A stretch of 64,000 bases of DNA from Shimia sp. R9_2 (GCF_017743735.1 NZ_JAGHRO010000011.1:1-64000), one strand, 5' to 3'. Numbered from the stretch's first letter, positions 34,647 to 44,446 are shown. Notes: generated from the letters alone by a model not told the origin. A program made the numbers and translations.

Positions 34647-36119
34647 ATGCCTGATACTCAAACGATACCCGGCGCACTAGATGCGCCGGTTGTCTCGCTC
34701 GACGCGGCGGATATGTCCTTTGGCCTTGTTCATGCCCTGCGCCAAGCGACAATGGCCGTAGCCGCCGGGGAATGTGTTGGTCTGGTGGGGCACAATGGCG
34801 CGGGTAAGTCGACCTTGGCTAATGTGATCAACGGACGGCTTTCGCCGACAGGTGGAGGGGTGACGCATCGCTATGCCAATATCGCGATGACAAACAGTGA
34901 GAACGCGCGAAACGCTGGAATTCGTAGCGTGTTTCAAGAGCTATCCCTTTGTCCAAATCTTACCGTTCTGGAAAACCTGCGGATCACGTACTGGAATATG
35001 TCGCGTAGAAATTGGCGGCGCACTGCGAAGCAAAAAGTTACTGATGCGCTGGATTTGGTTTTTCCCGGGCATGACATCCGTCCACATGCCACCGTGGGTG
35101 CTTTGACCATTGCGCAACGGCAGATGGTTGAGATTGCCATTGCGTTTGCCGATCGGGATAGCGAACCCAGCCTTGTTATTCTGGATGAGCCAACATCGTC
35201 GCTCGACGCTGCGATTGCTCAGCAATTGCTGGCTCACATCAACCGGTTTTGTGCTGCAGGCGGGGCTGTTCTGTTTATCTCTCACATGATGGGAGAGATT
35301 TTTGAGGTCGCGACCCGGATCATCATCATGAAAGACGGCCAAATTGTTGACGATCAACCTGCTCGAGCGTTTACACGTAGCAGTATCGTGGATGCGATGG
35401 GCCATGTTGCACCAGATCATGATGAGGCGGTGGTCGATCGTGCTAACCGCCCGCTCGGAAATGAAGTGATCCGCGCCGAAAACGGCTTGAGCGCTCGTAA
35501 AGGTGAAATTGTAGGTCTTGCCGGTCTAGCCGGGCATGGGCAGGCCGAAGCGCTGGCGCAAATCTATTTTGATCATTCCCCCTTGTGGAAAACGACAAAG
35601 ACACCGGAAGTCGTATTCGTCGCCGGAGACCGATCCCGTGACGGAGTGATGCCGCTTTGGTCGATCCTGCGCAACCTTTCACTGACCACCCTGAACGAGT
35701 TCAGCCGTAGGGCCATGGTGGATCATGGCGCAGAGGTTGGATTGGTGCAGAGCTGGAAAGAGCGGATCGGTATTCGCACCGATAATTTACGCAATCCGAT
35801 CCTGTCCTTGTCAGGCGGCAATCAGCAAAAGGTACTGTTTGCCCGCGCGCTTGCCTCCGCTGCACCCATCGTGGTGATGGACGATCCAATGCGCGGTGTG
35901 GATGTGGGCACTAAGAAAGAAGTTTATCAGATGCTTCAAGATGAAGCTGCCAGGGGGCGTAGCTTTCTTTGGTATTCTACGGAAACGGACGAAATTTTAG
36001 AGTGCGACCGGGTGTTTGTGTTCCGCACCGGTAGAATTGCAGCAGAGTTGATTGGCGAAGAAATAACCGAAGAGAATATCCTGCGTGCTTCCTTCGAAAT
36101 GCAGGAGGCCGCCGAATGA
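34647..36119 (+). CDS. Sugar ABC transporter ATP-binding protein (RbsA/MglA type)
   Basis: The 490-residue protein contains two ABC cassettes in tandem. The first has Walker A GHNGAGKST near residue 48 and Walker B SLVILDEPTSSLD near 178. Its signature is degenerate (TVGALTIAQRQMVEIA), as usual in this family. The second cassette lacks a good Walker A but has signature LSLSGGNQQKVLFARAL near 395 and IVVMDDPMRGVDVG. It starts three bases after the binding-protein stop and overlaps the next permease in ATGA. It energises import by the two permeases. Confidence 0.92.
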   Translation: MPDTQTIPGALDAPVVSLDAADMSFGLVHALRQATMAVAAGECVGLVGHNGAGKSTLANVINGRLSPTGGGVTHRYANIAMTNSENARNAGIRSVFQELSLCPNLTVLENLRITYWNMSRRNWRRTAKQKVTDALDLVFPGHDIRPHATVGALTIAQRQMVEIAIAFADRDSEPSLVILDEPTSSLDAAIAQQLLAHINRFCAAGGAVLFISHMMGEIFEVATRIIIMKDGQIVDDQPARAFTRSSIVDAMGHVAPDHDEAVVDRANRPLGNEVIRAENGLSARKGEIVGLAGLAGHGQAEALAQIYFDHSPLWKTTKTPEVVFVAGDRSRDGVMPLWSILRNLSLTTLNEFSRRAMVDHGAEVGLVQSWKERIGIRTDNLRNPILSLSGGNQQKVLFARALASAAPIVVMDDPMRGVDVGTKKEVYQMLQDEAARGRSFLWYSTETDEILECDRVFVFRTGRIAAELIGEEITEENILRASFEMQEAAE

Positions 36120-37042
36120 CTGCTGAGCGGATGCGGTTACTACTGCCTGTTCTGTCACTGGCGGTGCTTTTGGGCGCCGTCTTCTACTTACAACCCCGCG
36201 CCATGAGCTATTTCGGGCTAAATCTGCTGTTCAATCTGGCGATCCCTGTTGCCTTGGCGACGATTGCCCAGATGATGATTATCATGGTCAATGATATTGA
36301 CCTCTCCATCGGTGCCTTTGTCAGTTTTTGTGCCTGTGTGACAGCGACATTTGTGCATGACACGCCACTAATCGGCTACTCTATCCTGTTGCTTGCCATT
36401 CTGGGATACGCCGCGCTGGGAGCTTTGATACAGTTGCGCGGGCTGCCAGCCATCGTGGTGACACTGGGTATGTCTTTCGTTTGGGGCGGACTGGCTGTGT
36501 TGATCTTGCCTTCCCCAGGTGGCGCTTCCCCTGAGTGGCTGAAGGCTTTGATGGTTTTCAAAACACCTCTGGTTCCGATTGCGGTGATAGTACCTCTGAT
36601 CATTGCTTTTGTGGTGCATGTGCTGATCAAACGTTCCTGGGTCGGCGTGGTCCTGCAGGGGCTCGGAGGAAATGAACGCGCAATGGAGCGGGCGGGCTGG
36701 TCTGTCGTCCAGTTGCGCGCGGGGGCGTATGGTTTGGCGGGGCTGTTCGGGGTGCTGGCGGGCATGTGTCTGGTTGGGCTCACGACAGCCGCCGATGCCA
36801 ATATCGCGCTGCGCTATACGCTCTTGTCGATAGCTGGGGTGATCTTGGGTGGTGGCGAGTTTGTCGGCGGGCGCATTTCGCCGTTTGGGGCTGTGATTGG
36901 TGCGCTGACACTGACATTGGCGGCCAGTTTTCTGTCTTTTCTACGCCTGTCACCGGATTGGCAAATTGGTGCGCAGGGCGCGATCTTGATACTGGTTCTG
37001 GCGGTCCGGCTGCTGTTTGTACGCAAAGGGGTTACCGCATGA
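36116..37042 (+). CDS. Sugar ABC transporter permease (RbsC type) 1
   Basis: A 308-residue inner-membrane protein with about eight to ten hydrophobic segments. MIIMVNDIDLSIGAFVSFCA near residues 52-72 is the RbsC/AraH hallmark, as are LRGLPAIVVTLGMSFVWGGL and SIAGVILGGGEFVGGRISPF near 240-260. The ATG overlaps the ATPase stop and its own stop overlaps the second permease start. With the second permease it forms a heterodimer. Confidence 0.9.
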   Translation: MTAERMRLLLPVLSLAVLLGAVFYLQPRAMSYFGLNLLFNLAIPVALATIAQMMIIMVNDIDLSIGAFVSFCACVTATFVHDTPLIGYSILLLAILGYAALGALIQLRGLPAIVVTLGMSFVWGGLAVLILPSPGGASPEWLKALMVFKTPLVPIAVIVPLIIAFVVHVLIKRSWVGVVLQGLGGNERAMERAGWSVVQLRAGAYGLAGLFGVLAGMCLVGLTTAADANIALRYTLLSIAGVILGGGEFVGGRISPFGAVIGALTLTLAASFLSFLRLSPDWQIGAQGAILILVLAVRLLFVRKGVTA

Positions 37043-38016
37043 CTGACAAGATGTTGTCTTTAGAACCAAGCGCCAATCGGCTTTCTGACCTGATCCGCAA
37101 ACCTTGGCTTTGGGCTTATATTGCGGCGGCGCTGACATTTGCTGCGACCAGCTTGGTTGCAGGGTCCGCAGCCGGATCGCTTCTCTATGCGGCACTAACC
37201 TTTGCGTCTTTTTCGGCCATTGTCGGTATCGGGCAGATGCTTGTTATCACCATGGGCCCGGGCAATGTTGATTTGTCGATCCCCGCTTCTATGACGCTGG
37301 CGGCGACCTTGGCACTGAAATTCATGGACACGCAAACTGAGTTGATCCTGCCTGGGTTCTTGATTGCGATCGGTGTGGGCATGGGCTGTGGAATCCTGAA
37401 TTTCGCTCTGATCTTGATGCTGCGCATCCCGCCGATTATTGCCACGCTGGCTGCGTCGTTTCTCTACCAATCTCTGGCGATTTGGTCGAACCGTGGCTTG
37501 CGGATCAAACCGCCCGAACCTCTGGCAGAATTCGCAACAGGGGGCACCCTGGGTGTGCCCAATGTGGCACTGGTCGGGATCGCATTGGCGGTTTTCGCAT
37601 ATGTGTTGTTGGAGAAGGCCATTGCGGGGCGTTGGATCTCCGCCATCGGGCAAAATCTGCGTGCTGCACGGTTGAGCGGCGTGCCTGTAAACATCGTACG
37701 CTTTGCCGTCTATGTGAACTCTGCTGTTTGCGCTGCGCTTGCCGGATTTCTTCTGGCTAGTTTTTCCGGCGGGGCCAACCTGAACATGGGGACAGAATAC
37801 ATGCTGATGTCGATTGCCGTCGTAGTCATCGGTGGATCCTCGATCGGCGGAGGTAATTCGAACGTCCCCGGTATCTGGGGCGCAGCGCTTTTCATGTTCC
37901 TGATCGTCTCGATGCTGAACTCATATGGTCTGGGGGCCGGGATACGACTGATCCTTACAGGGCTTGTGATTGTGTGCGTCGTCGCGCTTGCCAGTCGGAA
38001 AGGATACAACACATGA
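37039..38016 (+). CDS. Sugar ABC transporter permease (RbsC type) 2
   Basis: The 325-residue second permease shows MLVITMGPGNVDLSIPASMT near 68-88, LRIPPIIATLAASFLYQSLA near 130-150 and SIAVVVIGGSSIGGGNSNVP near 260-280, typical of RbsC-like channels. The ATG at 37039 is supported by its ATGA overlap with the first permease; upstream in-frame sequence belongs to that gene. Two distinct permease genes rather than one are common in xylose/ribose-type importers of alphaproteobacteria. Its stop overlaps the lactonase start. Confidence 0.9.
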   Translation: MTDKMLSLEPSANRLSDLIRKPWLWAYIAAALTFAATSLVAGSAAGSLLYAALTFASFSAIVGIGQMLVITMGPGNVDLSIPASMTLAATLALKFMDTQTELILPGFLIAIGVGMGCGILNFALILMLRIPPIIATLAASFLYQSLAIWSNRGLRIKPPEPLAEFATGGTLGVPNVALVGIALAVFAYVLLEKAIAGRWISAIGQNLRAARLSGVPVNIVRFAVYVNSAVCAALAGFLLASFSGGANLNMGTEYMLMSIAVVVIGGSSIGGGNSNVPGIWGAALFMFLIVSMLNSYGLGAGIRLILTGLVIVCVVALASRKGYNT

Positions 38017-38918
38017 TCCGTGCACAGCTCTATGACATCGTTAAGCCCGAGTTCCGTGATTTGATTCACGAAAATCTGAGCCTGACACGGATTTCGAGCG
38101 GACATGCCTGGACGGAAGGTCCCGTCTGGTTTCCTGCGCATAAGCAGCTTTTGTTTTCAGATATTCCGAACCAGCGCCTCTGCCGTTGGACACCGGATGG
38201 CGGGACCAGCGTATTTCGCGCACCCTCGAATTTTGCCAACGGCAACACACGCGATCTGCAGGGGCGTTTGGTGACCTGTCAGCACGGAACGCGTTCGGTG
38301 GTCCGCACGGAGTATGATGGAAGTCAAAAAGTCATTGCAGATGCCCATGAGGGGAAGAGGCTAAATTCCCCCAATGATGTGATTGTACATTCCGATGGCT
38401 CGATCTGGTTTTCCGATCCCACATACGGAATCCTTTCGGATCTTGAAGGCAGCCGTGCTGATCCCGAGCAAGAGGGTAATTTCGTCTACCGCGTGGCACC
38501 TGACGGGCAAGAGATCAAACCGGTCGCAACAGATTTTGTTCAGCCCAATGGGTTGGCTTTTTCTAGGGATGAAAGCCGGCTCTATGTGGCGGAGTCTGGC
38601 AGCAGCCATGATGCGTCAGTACCGTCAGTTCTAAAAGTCTATGACGTTATGTCCGACGGAGCGTTGGCAAATGTGTGCGACTTTTCGGCAATCGACAATG
38701 GTTTGCCAGATGGGTTGCGTGTCGATCATCATGACAACGTCTGGTGCTCAGCCAATGATGGCGTACACGTCTTTGCGCCAACTGGGGACCTGATTGGCAA
38801 GGTTTTGGTTCCTGAACGGGTCGCCAACCTTACCTTTGGCGGAGAGCGCGGGAATGTCCTCTTCATCACCGCCACAACCTCAGTCTATTCCGTTTTCGTG
38901 AATACCGGAGCGAGCTAA
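38013..38918 (+). CDS. SMP-30/gluconolactonase-family protein
   Basis: A 301-residue six-bladed beta-propeller of the SMP-30/gluconolactonase/LRE family. Metal-ligand motifs are visible: TEGPVWFPAHKQLLFSDIPN near 30-50, LNSPNDVIVHSDGSIWFSDP near 112-132, QPNGLAFSRDESRLYVAESG near 175-195 and LPDGLRVDHHDNVWCSANDG near 230-250. Such enzymes hydrolyse sugar lactones using a divalent cation. No signal peptide is seen, so it acts in the cytosol on a lactone formed from the imported sugar. The ATG at 38013 overlaps the permease stop in ATGA. No sugar dehydrogenase is encoded in the operon. Confidence 0.88.
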   Translation: MIRAQLYDIVKPEFRDLIHENLSLTRISSGHAWTEGPVWFPAHKQLLFSDIPNQRLCRWTPDGGTSVFRAPSNFANGNTRDLQGRLVTCQHGTRSVVRTEYDGSQKVIADAHEGKRLNSPNDVIVHSDGSIWFSDPTYGILSDLEGSRADPEQEGNFVYRVAPDGQEIKPVATDFVQPNGLAFSRDESRLYVAESGSSHDASVPSVLKVYDVMSDGALANVCDFSAIDNGLPDGLRVDHHDNVWCSANDGVHVFAPTGDLIGKVLVPERVANLTFGGERGNVLFITATTSVYSVFVNTGAS

Positions 38919-39087
38919 GCGTTCTCGTGTCGTCAATCAGATGGCGATTTGGGCTGCGGGTGACCGAGAGCACCCCACGGAAATCATCGTCGATAGAGCG
39001 TATCAAACAGGATTTCGCCCAAGCATTTTTGGTGACCGATGTCGTCAAGACTGCGTTATCCAGCGGCGATCTATATGGCTGGCTAAT

Positions 39088-39981
39088 TCACCCTTTTTCA
39101 GCGCCTGACAGTGTTCCCGCACGCACGTATTTTTGGGAAGCAAGAAACAGCAACAGCACCGGTGCGATGACCAAAATTGCCGCAACAATTGCTTCCGGCT
39201 TGTTGATTGGAATATCGCTGGCCACATCATTGCCCAATGCGCCGGAACTGCTGACCAAGACGGCAAGGCCGATGGGCAAGCTGTAGAGCTCATCTTTGGT
39301 GAGCAGCACAAAGGCCAGAAAATAGTTGCTCCAATTGGCGAGAAAACTGAAGAAGGCGACCAGTGCGATCAACGGTTTGGAGAGAGGCAAGGCGACCTTG
39401 CTAAAGACTTCAAATCGGCTCGCGCCATCAATGCGCGCAGCATCTATGAGCCCATTGGGCAGCGAAGTGGCGTAGTAGATATAGGCGAGATAGACCCCAA
39501 ACGGAAAAAACGCGGTGGCGATGATCATGCCTAGATAGCTGTTGTTCAATCCGAAGGCCTGCATCTGGAGGAAGATCGGCAGCGCAACCACGGTGTTGGG
39601 GGTGATCATCGCCACCAGCGTCAGCACCAAAATGGTCTTGCGCAAGGCGAAATCATAAGTTGCCAGTATGAACCCCGCCGGGAGCACCGCGACCAGTGAC
39701 AGGCTGACGCCGCCGATGGTGTAAATGGCAGAGTTCAGGGCCCATCGGCCAATCTGAAAGTCATTGTAGGTTGTCAGATTGTGCCATGTCTGGGCCAACA
39801 TCTCAAAGCGACCCAAAGAAAATGGCCCCGATGAAAACAGCGTGGGTTCGTCCCGAAAGGCTGCGAGTAGAAGCCACAGAATTGGTGTGGCGTAAAAGAC
39901 AAAGGCAAGCCCGAGGCAGAGCCAAACGATGAACCATCCCAACCGGGCATTCAAAGGGGGTGTTTTCTGAGCAGCGGCCAT
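39088..39981 (-). CDS. Carbohydrate ABC transporter permease (MalG/UgpE type)
   Basis: A 297-residue membrane protein with six predicted helices. The EAA loop LPNGLIDAARIDGASRFEVF near 195-215 and the ending FLASQKYVRAGTLSGAEKG are typical of MalG-like permeases. It begins three bases after the stop of the MalF-like permease. It is the last gene of a five-gene minus-strand operon (dehydratase, ATPase, binding protein, two permeases). The convergent lactonase gene ends 169 bases away; that gap holds no recognised gene. Confidence 0.9.
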   Translation of the reverse strand: MAAAQKTPPLNARLGWFIVWLCLGLAFVFYATPILWLLLAAFRDEPTLFSSGPFSLGRFEMLAQTWHNLTTYNDFQIGRWALNSAIYTIGGVSLSLVAVLPAGFILATYDFALRKTILVLTLVAMITPNTVVALPIFLQMQAFGLNNSYLGMIIATAFFPFGVYLAYIYYATSLPNGLIDAARIDGASRFEVFSKVALPLSKPLIALVAFFSFLANWSNYFLAFVLLTKDELYSLPIGLAVLVSSSGALGNDVASDIPINKPEAIVAAILVIAPVLLLFLASQKYVRAGTLSGAEKG

Positions 39982-39984
39982 GGG

Positions 39985-40890
39985 TCAATCCATTTTGTAA
40001 AACCGCGTGCCAAAGACAACGCAGAGAGAGATGAAGATCGCGACCCCGAGGAGCATGGTGCTCATCGCGGCGGACGCGCCAAAATCACCCAAGTTAAACG
40101 CATATTGGAACGCCAACTGGTTTACTGACCAGTCAGGGCGTGAATAGGTCGATCCTGCCAGCGACATAAGCTGGGGTTCCACAAACATCTGGATACCGTT
40201 TGCAAAAGACAGGATGGCCATCAGCGCAAGGGAACGCCAGACCATCGGCAATTTGACCCGCGTTGCAATCTGGAACTGGTTGGCCCCATCCACATGGGCG
40301 GCCTCAACCACTTCTTTTGAAATGCCTTTAAGCGCGCCGCCAATAACCACGATCCAGCCGCCGGAATAGGCGAGATAGGCCATCAAGGCAAAGACGACAG
40401 GGTAGCCGAAATGTGACACGACTTGACGGCGGTTCTCCCATCCAAGCGCTTCAAACAAAGCGCCATAGGGGCTCACGGCGGGGTCCAGAAGAAAGAGCCA
40501 GAGGATCACGATAGCGGATGATGTTATCGCGCCAGGTAAAAAGAACGAGGTTCGCAGTACAGACGCCGTGCGATCCGGCAGGGCGTCCAGCATCAACGAC
40601 AGACCCGCTATGCCGACAACCATCATGGTTAGCCAGATGGCGACATAGGTGAACACATTCTGAATGGCTTCAATCAGGCGGAAGTCATTGAGAACAAATT
40701 CGTAATTTGTGAAGCCCCAGAACACCCAGTCGATTGTGTCCATGAAGCTGAGACCGATCGCATAGACAACCGGCGCAATCCCGAAGAAGCCAAGCAATGC
40801 CAGATAGGGTGCCATCATCGCGATGATGAACCAGCGATCCTGCCGGCGGCGTTTTTTAGGGTCTGAATTGGGCGCTGAGATTTGTGTCAT
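39985..40890 (-). CDS. Carbohydrate ABC transporter permease (MalF/UgpA type)
   Basis: A 301-residue membrane protein with six predicted helices. APYLALLGFFGIAPVVYAIG near residue 30-50 and the EAA loop ISKEVVEAAHVDGANQFQIA near 205-225 identify the MalF-like family. The ATG at 40890 (MTQISAPNSDPKKRRRQDRW) gives a normal cytoplasmic N-terminus; the open frame upstream to 40968 runs through an intergenic hairpin and the binding-protein gene. It pairs with the MalG-type protein encoded next. Confidence 0.88.
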   Translation of the reverse strand: MTQISAPNSDPKKRRRQDRWFIIAMMAPYLALLGFFGIAPVVYAIGLSFMDTIDWVFWGFTNYEFVLNDFRLIEAIQNVFTYVAIWLTMMVVGIAGLSLMLDALPDRTASVLRTSFFLPGAITSSAIVILWLFLLDPAVSPYGALFEALGWENRRQVVSHFGYPVVFALMAYLAYSGGWIVVIGGALKGISKEVVEAAHVDGANQFQIATRVKLPMVWRSLALMAILSFANGIQMFVEPQLMSLAGSTYSRPDWSVNQLAFQYAFNLGDFGASAAMSTMLLGVAIFISLCVVFGTRFYKMD

Positions 40891-40912
40891 GGATGCCTGT
40901 GAGCGAGCAAGG

Positions 40913-40934
40913 GGAGGCGGCGTGTGCCGCCTCC
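40913..40934 (-). terminator. Stem-loop between sugar-binding-protein and permease genes
   Basis: GGAGGCGGC at 40913-40921 and its exact complement at 40926-40934 enclose a GTGT loop. The nine-pair GC-rich stem lies in the 52-base gap after the binding-protein stop. It lacks a T-run, so it is likely an attenuator or 3' stabiliser giving excess binding-protein message. Confidence 0.65.
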
Positions 40935-40942
40935 GAACAGGG

Positions 40943-42193
40943 TTAGTTTGCGATCTTATACCCGGCAACTTTGGCGGAGTTTTCTATTTCAGCTGCATAG
41001 TCTGCCAGCTTGTCCACGATGCTGTCGTCAGATGCTCCGTCGATCTTGGCAAAGGCTGCCATGATATCAAAGCGGTATCCGGCATATGAAGGATGTCCGT
41101 AAGGTGCTGAAGCTTCCATTTTGTCGTAGACATCTGTTGCGGCATACCAAGGATCGCTGGCGACGCGATCTTTCCAAACCGCGGAACTGTCCGCATGGGC
41201 AGGCATAGTGGTTGCTTTGCCCTGCAGGCCGGTGTCTGTGGTCATCCACTCAATGAGTTGCACTACCTCATCGGGGTGCTCGGATTTGTGGTAACCGCCA
41301 AAAACACCGCCACCCCAGCTCCAAGCGACAGGTTGCTCCTGATCCTGAAACTTCAGAGATTCAGAGGCTGCAACGATGCCGCCATCCAGCTCATAGAGAG
41401 GTCGCATTACGTGTTCACCAAACCATGTCGGGCCGTTAAACATCAACAGCTTGCCGTCTTTGACGTCGGTCACAAAGGACGGCTCAAACGGGCCGTGAGG
41501 GCTCAGGGCGCCATTCGCGCGCATCCGGTCCACCATGCCTGCGGCTGCAACGCAACCGTCATTCGCCATATCGATTTTGATCGTATCGGTGGATCCTTCC
41601 ACCAGGAACCCAGGCTCACAACCGCCCGCAATCAGCATATTCATCACCGGTGTCGGTTGCGTACCTGTACCGACGATCATCCCGTTTTGTGCAGCCACCT
41701 CCCCAATTTTTTCAAACTCTTCCCAAGTTGCCGGGACCGCCAGTCCCAGTTCATCAAACTTCGGTTTGTTGTACCAAGTGATGAAATGGGCCAGATCGTT
41801 GCGCAAGCACAGGAGGCGTCCGTCTCCGGTTTCGCATGGCGAGAGTGAGCTTGGCAGGAAGCTGTCAACGACGGTGGCGTCTACCTTGTCGCTGAGATCC
41901 ATCAGATAGTTTGAACGGCGGGTGGACAATTGCGCAATCTGCTGTAGCTCTGCCATGAAGATCACATCGGGCACATCGTCCCCTGAGCGCATCGCAAGTT
42001 GCAATTTTGCAGTCTGGTCCGGCGGGGCGACCGTAACAATATCGAGCTCAATGTTGTCATGGGCGGCATCGAACGCTTTGAAAGGCTCTATGCGCGCTGT
42101 GTCTGACCATACAGTCAACTTCACCGGATCTGCCGTTGCACTGCCCGCTGCAAGCGCTGCGGCGACGGTTGTCAGAAGTATCCGTTTCTTCAT
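40943..42193 (-). CDS. Carbohydrate ABC transporter binding protein (MalE/UgpB type)
   Basis: A 416-residue periplasmic protein with signal peptide MKKRILLTTVAAALAAGSAT and cleavage near ATA/DPVKL. KLTVWSDTARIEPFKAFDAA, DDVPDVIFMAELQQIAQLST and PATWEEFEKIGEVAAQNGM are typical of the type 2 sugar-binding family. Two cysteines (CETG...LLC) may form a disulfide. GGAGGAGA-like bases precede the start. It feeds the MalFG-type permeases. The ligand is unknown, but the adjacent dehydratase suggests a sugar acid or a deoxysugar such as rhamnose or fucose. Confidence 0.9.
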   Translation of the reverse strand: MKKRILLTTVAAALAAGSATADPVKLTVWSDTARIEPFKAFDAAHDNIELDIVTVAPPDQTAKLQLAMRSGDDVPDVIFMAELQQIAQLSTRRSNYLMDLSDKVDATVVDSFLPSSLSPCETGDGRLLCLRNDLAHFITWYNKPKFDELGLAVPATWEEFEKIGEVAAQNGMIVGTGTQPTPVMNMLIAGGCEPGFLVEGSTDTIKIDMANDGCVAAAGMVDRMRANGALSPHGPFEPSFVTDVKDGKLLMFNGPTWFGEHVMRPLYELDGGIVAASESLKFQDQEQPVAWSWGGGVFGGYHKSEHPDEVVQLIEWMTTDTGLQGKATTMPAHADSSAVWKDRVASDPWYAATDVYDKMEASAPYGHPSYAGYRFDIMAAFAKIDGASDDSIVDKLADYAAEIENSAKVAGYKIAN

Positions 42194-42220
42194 CTTGGGT
42201 CTCCTCCCTTAGTGACCGGA

Positions 42221-43297
42221 TTATCGGATGGATTGGCCTGTGCCATCAAAGACGTGGAAGTCGTCAGGGGCGATTGAGACGGGTACGATATCGCCCCGTT
42301 TTTCGCTGGCTGAGGCTGGTAATTGCACGACCAGAGGTGTTTCGCTGCCATAGTCGATATGGGCGTAACTTACGTGGCCGAGCTGTTCTAGTGAGACGAT
42401 TTCCCCTCTGAAATTCAAAGCGTCAGTTTGCTCGGTTCCGATCTGCACGGCTTCGGGGCGAATGCCGAGCGTCAGATCCGACTGTCCCGTCAGGTCGCAC
42501 TGGTTCAGAGCAACGGATTTTTGCTCTGCCAGTTCAATCTGAACCAAGTTCGAGCCAGCCGCAGTCGCCGCGATGAAATTCATTTTGGGCGAGCCTATAA
42601 ATCCTGCGACGAAGAGATTGTTTGGGTGATTGTAGAGCTCCAGAGGGGTGCCAATTTGCTGAATTCTGCCACCGTCAAATGCGACGATGCGGTCAGCCAG
42701 TGTCATTGCTTCGACCTGATCATGGGTCACGTAGACCATTGTAGCGCCGACATTGCGGTGCAGTTTTTCGATCTCAAATCGCATTTCAACGCGCAACGCA
42801 GCATCCAGATTTGACAATGGTTCATCAAACAGAAACACCTCGGGATTGCGCACAATCGCGCGGCCGATGGCAACGCGTTGGCGCTGACCTCCCGACAGTT
42901 GGCTGGGTTTGCGCTCCAGCAGTTCGGTAAGGCGCAGAATACGCGCCGCTTCGTGGACACGACTGTCCACCTCCGCTTTTGAAACCTTATTCAGACGCAG
43001 ATTGAAGGCAATGTTCTCAAAGACAGATTTGTGCGGGTACAGCGCGTAAGACTGAAACACCATGGCGATGCCGCGCTCAGCGGGTGAAGCGTAGGTTACG
43101 TCATGATCACCAATCTGGATCTGACCCGCAGTGGCATCTTCAAGCCCGGCAAGAATGCGCAACATCGTCGATTTACCAGAGCCTGATGGCCCGACAAAGA
43201 CCACAAATTCTCCTGGCTCAATGTCGAGATCAACACCAGCAATGACCTCAAGTGCGCCGAAAGACTTGCGAATATTGCGAAGCAGAACCTTGGACAT
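42221..43297 (-). CDS. Carbohydrate ABC transporter ATP-binding protein (UgpC/MsmK type)
   Basis: A 358-residue ATPase with Walker A GPSGSGKST near residue 37, signature LSGGQRQRVAIGRAIVRNP near 134, Walker B EVFLFDEPLSNLD near 153 and the switch His in YVTHDQVEAMTLADRIV. A C-terminal OB-type regulatory domain follows from about residue 240 (LTLGIRPEAVQIG). It starts three bases after the dehydratase stop and is followed by the binding-protein gene, so the operon holds a full CUT1-type importer. Confidence 0.93.
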   Translation of the reverse strand: MSKVLLRNIRKSFGALEVIAGVDLDIEPGEFVVFVGPSGSGKSTMLRILAGLEDATAGQIQIGDHDVTYASPAERGIAMVFQSYALYPHKSVFENIAFNLRLNKVSKAEVDSRVHEAARILRLTELLERKPSQLSGGQRQRVAIGRAIVRNPEVFLFDEPLSNLDAALRVEMRFEIEKLHRNVGATMVYVTHDQVEAMTLADRIVAFDGGRIQQIGTPLELYNHPNNLFVAGFIGSPKMNFIAATAAGSNLVQIELAEQKSVALNQCDLTGQSDLTLGIRPEAVQIGTEQTDALNFRGEIVSLEQLGHVSYAHIDYGSETPLVVQLPASASEKRGDIVPVSIAPDDFHVFDGTGQSIR

Positions 43298-43300
43298 GGA

Positions 43301-44425
43301 TTAGTCCCGCCGCTGATCTACGACAGTTTTGGACAAAGCGGTCGCATCCAGTTTTTCCCGATCAAAGCGATGCCCAATACCCGGCTCCTGAGAGATGTTT
43401 AATTGTCCATCAATGATGGAGATCGCCCCCATGTCGTTGAGGGTGTGAATGTGGTCTTCGTCGAAGATGATCTGTTCATAAAAATCATTGTTTTCGATGG
43501 CTCCGCACAGCTGCGCGTTTTCCAGCCCCATGCCATGTACCTGTGCGCGCATACCGAAGCTATCGGACAGTTGCGCGATCTTCATCGAGCCCGTGAAGCC
43601 ACCTTTGAAGTGGAAGCTCACACGCGTCATATCGAGCGCCCCAGCCTCAATCCAGCTTGCCGCGTTCCAGTGTACGCCGTCAGACGTTTCTGCTGCCAGA
43701 ATGGGTATATCAAGCTTGTCCGCGAGCTTGGCGTAGGACCCGAGGTGGAATTCACGCATCGGCTCTTCGTACCACATGTACCCTTCGTCCTGCAGGGCCT
43801 TGCCGACGGTCAGCGCATCGGCGTAGTCCCAGCCTGCTGACCCATCAAACATAAGCGGCGCGTCAGGCCCAACCCATTTGCGTAGGGCGCGGATCAATTC
43901 GATGTCTTCTTTCACCAGCCCCCAAGCATGCAGTTTGTATGCCCCAAAGCCGACATCTCGGCAGGCTTTGATGTTGCGCTCATAGGTCGCCAGATCTTTC
44001 CAGGTCGCTGTGGAGGCATAGGCCGGGATAGACGTTCTGGAGCCTCCTAGCATCACATGAAGGGGCATCTCAGCCACTTTGGATTTGAGATCCCAGCACA
44101 GCATATCGAGGATGCCAAGTTGGCGCTGGTGGAACTCTTCCATGCGGTCGACTTCCCAAACGCGGGTCCACATGCGCTCGGTCATCAGAGGGTTGTCACC
44201 GATAAAATGCGCGAAACGGCGCCTGACGACGTCGAACACCGCGTCCCCCATTTCGACAGTGACAAAACCGGATCGACCGCACTCTGTCTCCATGAGGATA
44301 GACGCCAGCCTAGGACCTTCGCCGTCAGGTAAGCCGCCGTGCGACGTTGGCAAACCAAAACGCCATATGATTTGTGGCGCACGTGGTGCCTCATGAACCC
44401 AACATGTGAATTTGGCTATCTTCAT
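43301..44425 (-). CDS. Enolase-superfamily sugar-acid dehydratase (mandelate racemase-like)
   Basis: The 374-residue protein has the enolase-superfamily layout: a capping domain then a TIM barrel. A KLH motif follows strand 2 (GFGAYKLHAWG near 160), the metal ligands start at LMFDGSAGWDY near 195 and YEEPMREF near 222, AAETSDGVHW lies near 245, and a His in MRAQVHGMG near 298. The Lys-x-His pattern is found in some acid-sugar dehydratases. It probably removes water from an aldonate made from the imported sugar. AGAGGA precedes the ATG at 44425; a farther ATG at 44446 lacks a site. It is the first gene of the sugar operon, divergent from the GntR gene. Confidence 0.82.
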   Translation of the reverse strand: MKIAKFTCWVHEAPRAPQIIWRFGLPTSHGGLPDGEGPRLASILMETECGRSGFVTVEMGDAVFDVVRRRFAHFIGDNPLMTERMWTRVWEVDRMEEFHQRQLGILDMLCWDLKSKVAEMPLHVMLGGSRTSIPAYASTATWKDLATYERNIKACRDVGFGAYKLHAWGLVKEDIELIRALRKWVGPDAPLMFDGSAGWDYADALTVGKALQDEGYMWYEEPMREFHLGSYAKLADKLDIPILAAETSDGVHWNAASWIEAGALDMTRVSFHFKGGFTGSMKIAQLSDSFGMRAQVHGMGLENAQLCGAIENNDFYEQIIFDEDHIHTLNDMGAISIIDGQLNISQEPGIGHRFDREKLDATALSKTVVDQRRD

Positions 44426-44446
44426 TTTAATCCTCTTTTTTGCCAC

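Noticed and set aside
38927..39286. Plus-strand frame between the lactonase and the MalG-type permease
   Set aside because: Largely antisense to the permease and without family resemblance; the region is a short convergent gap.
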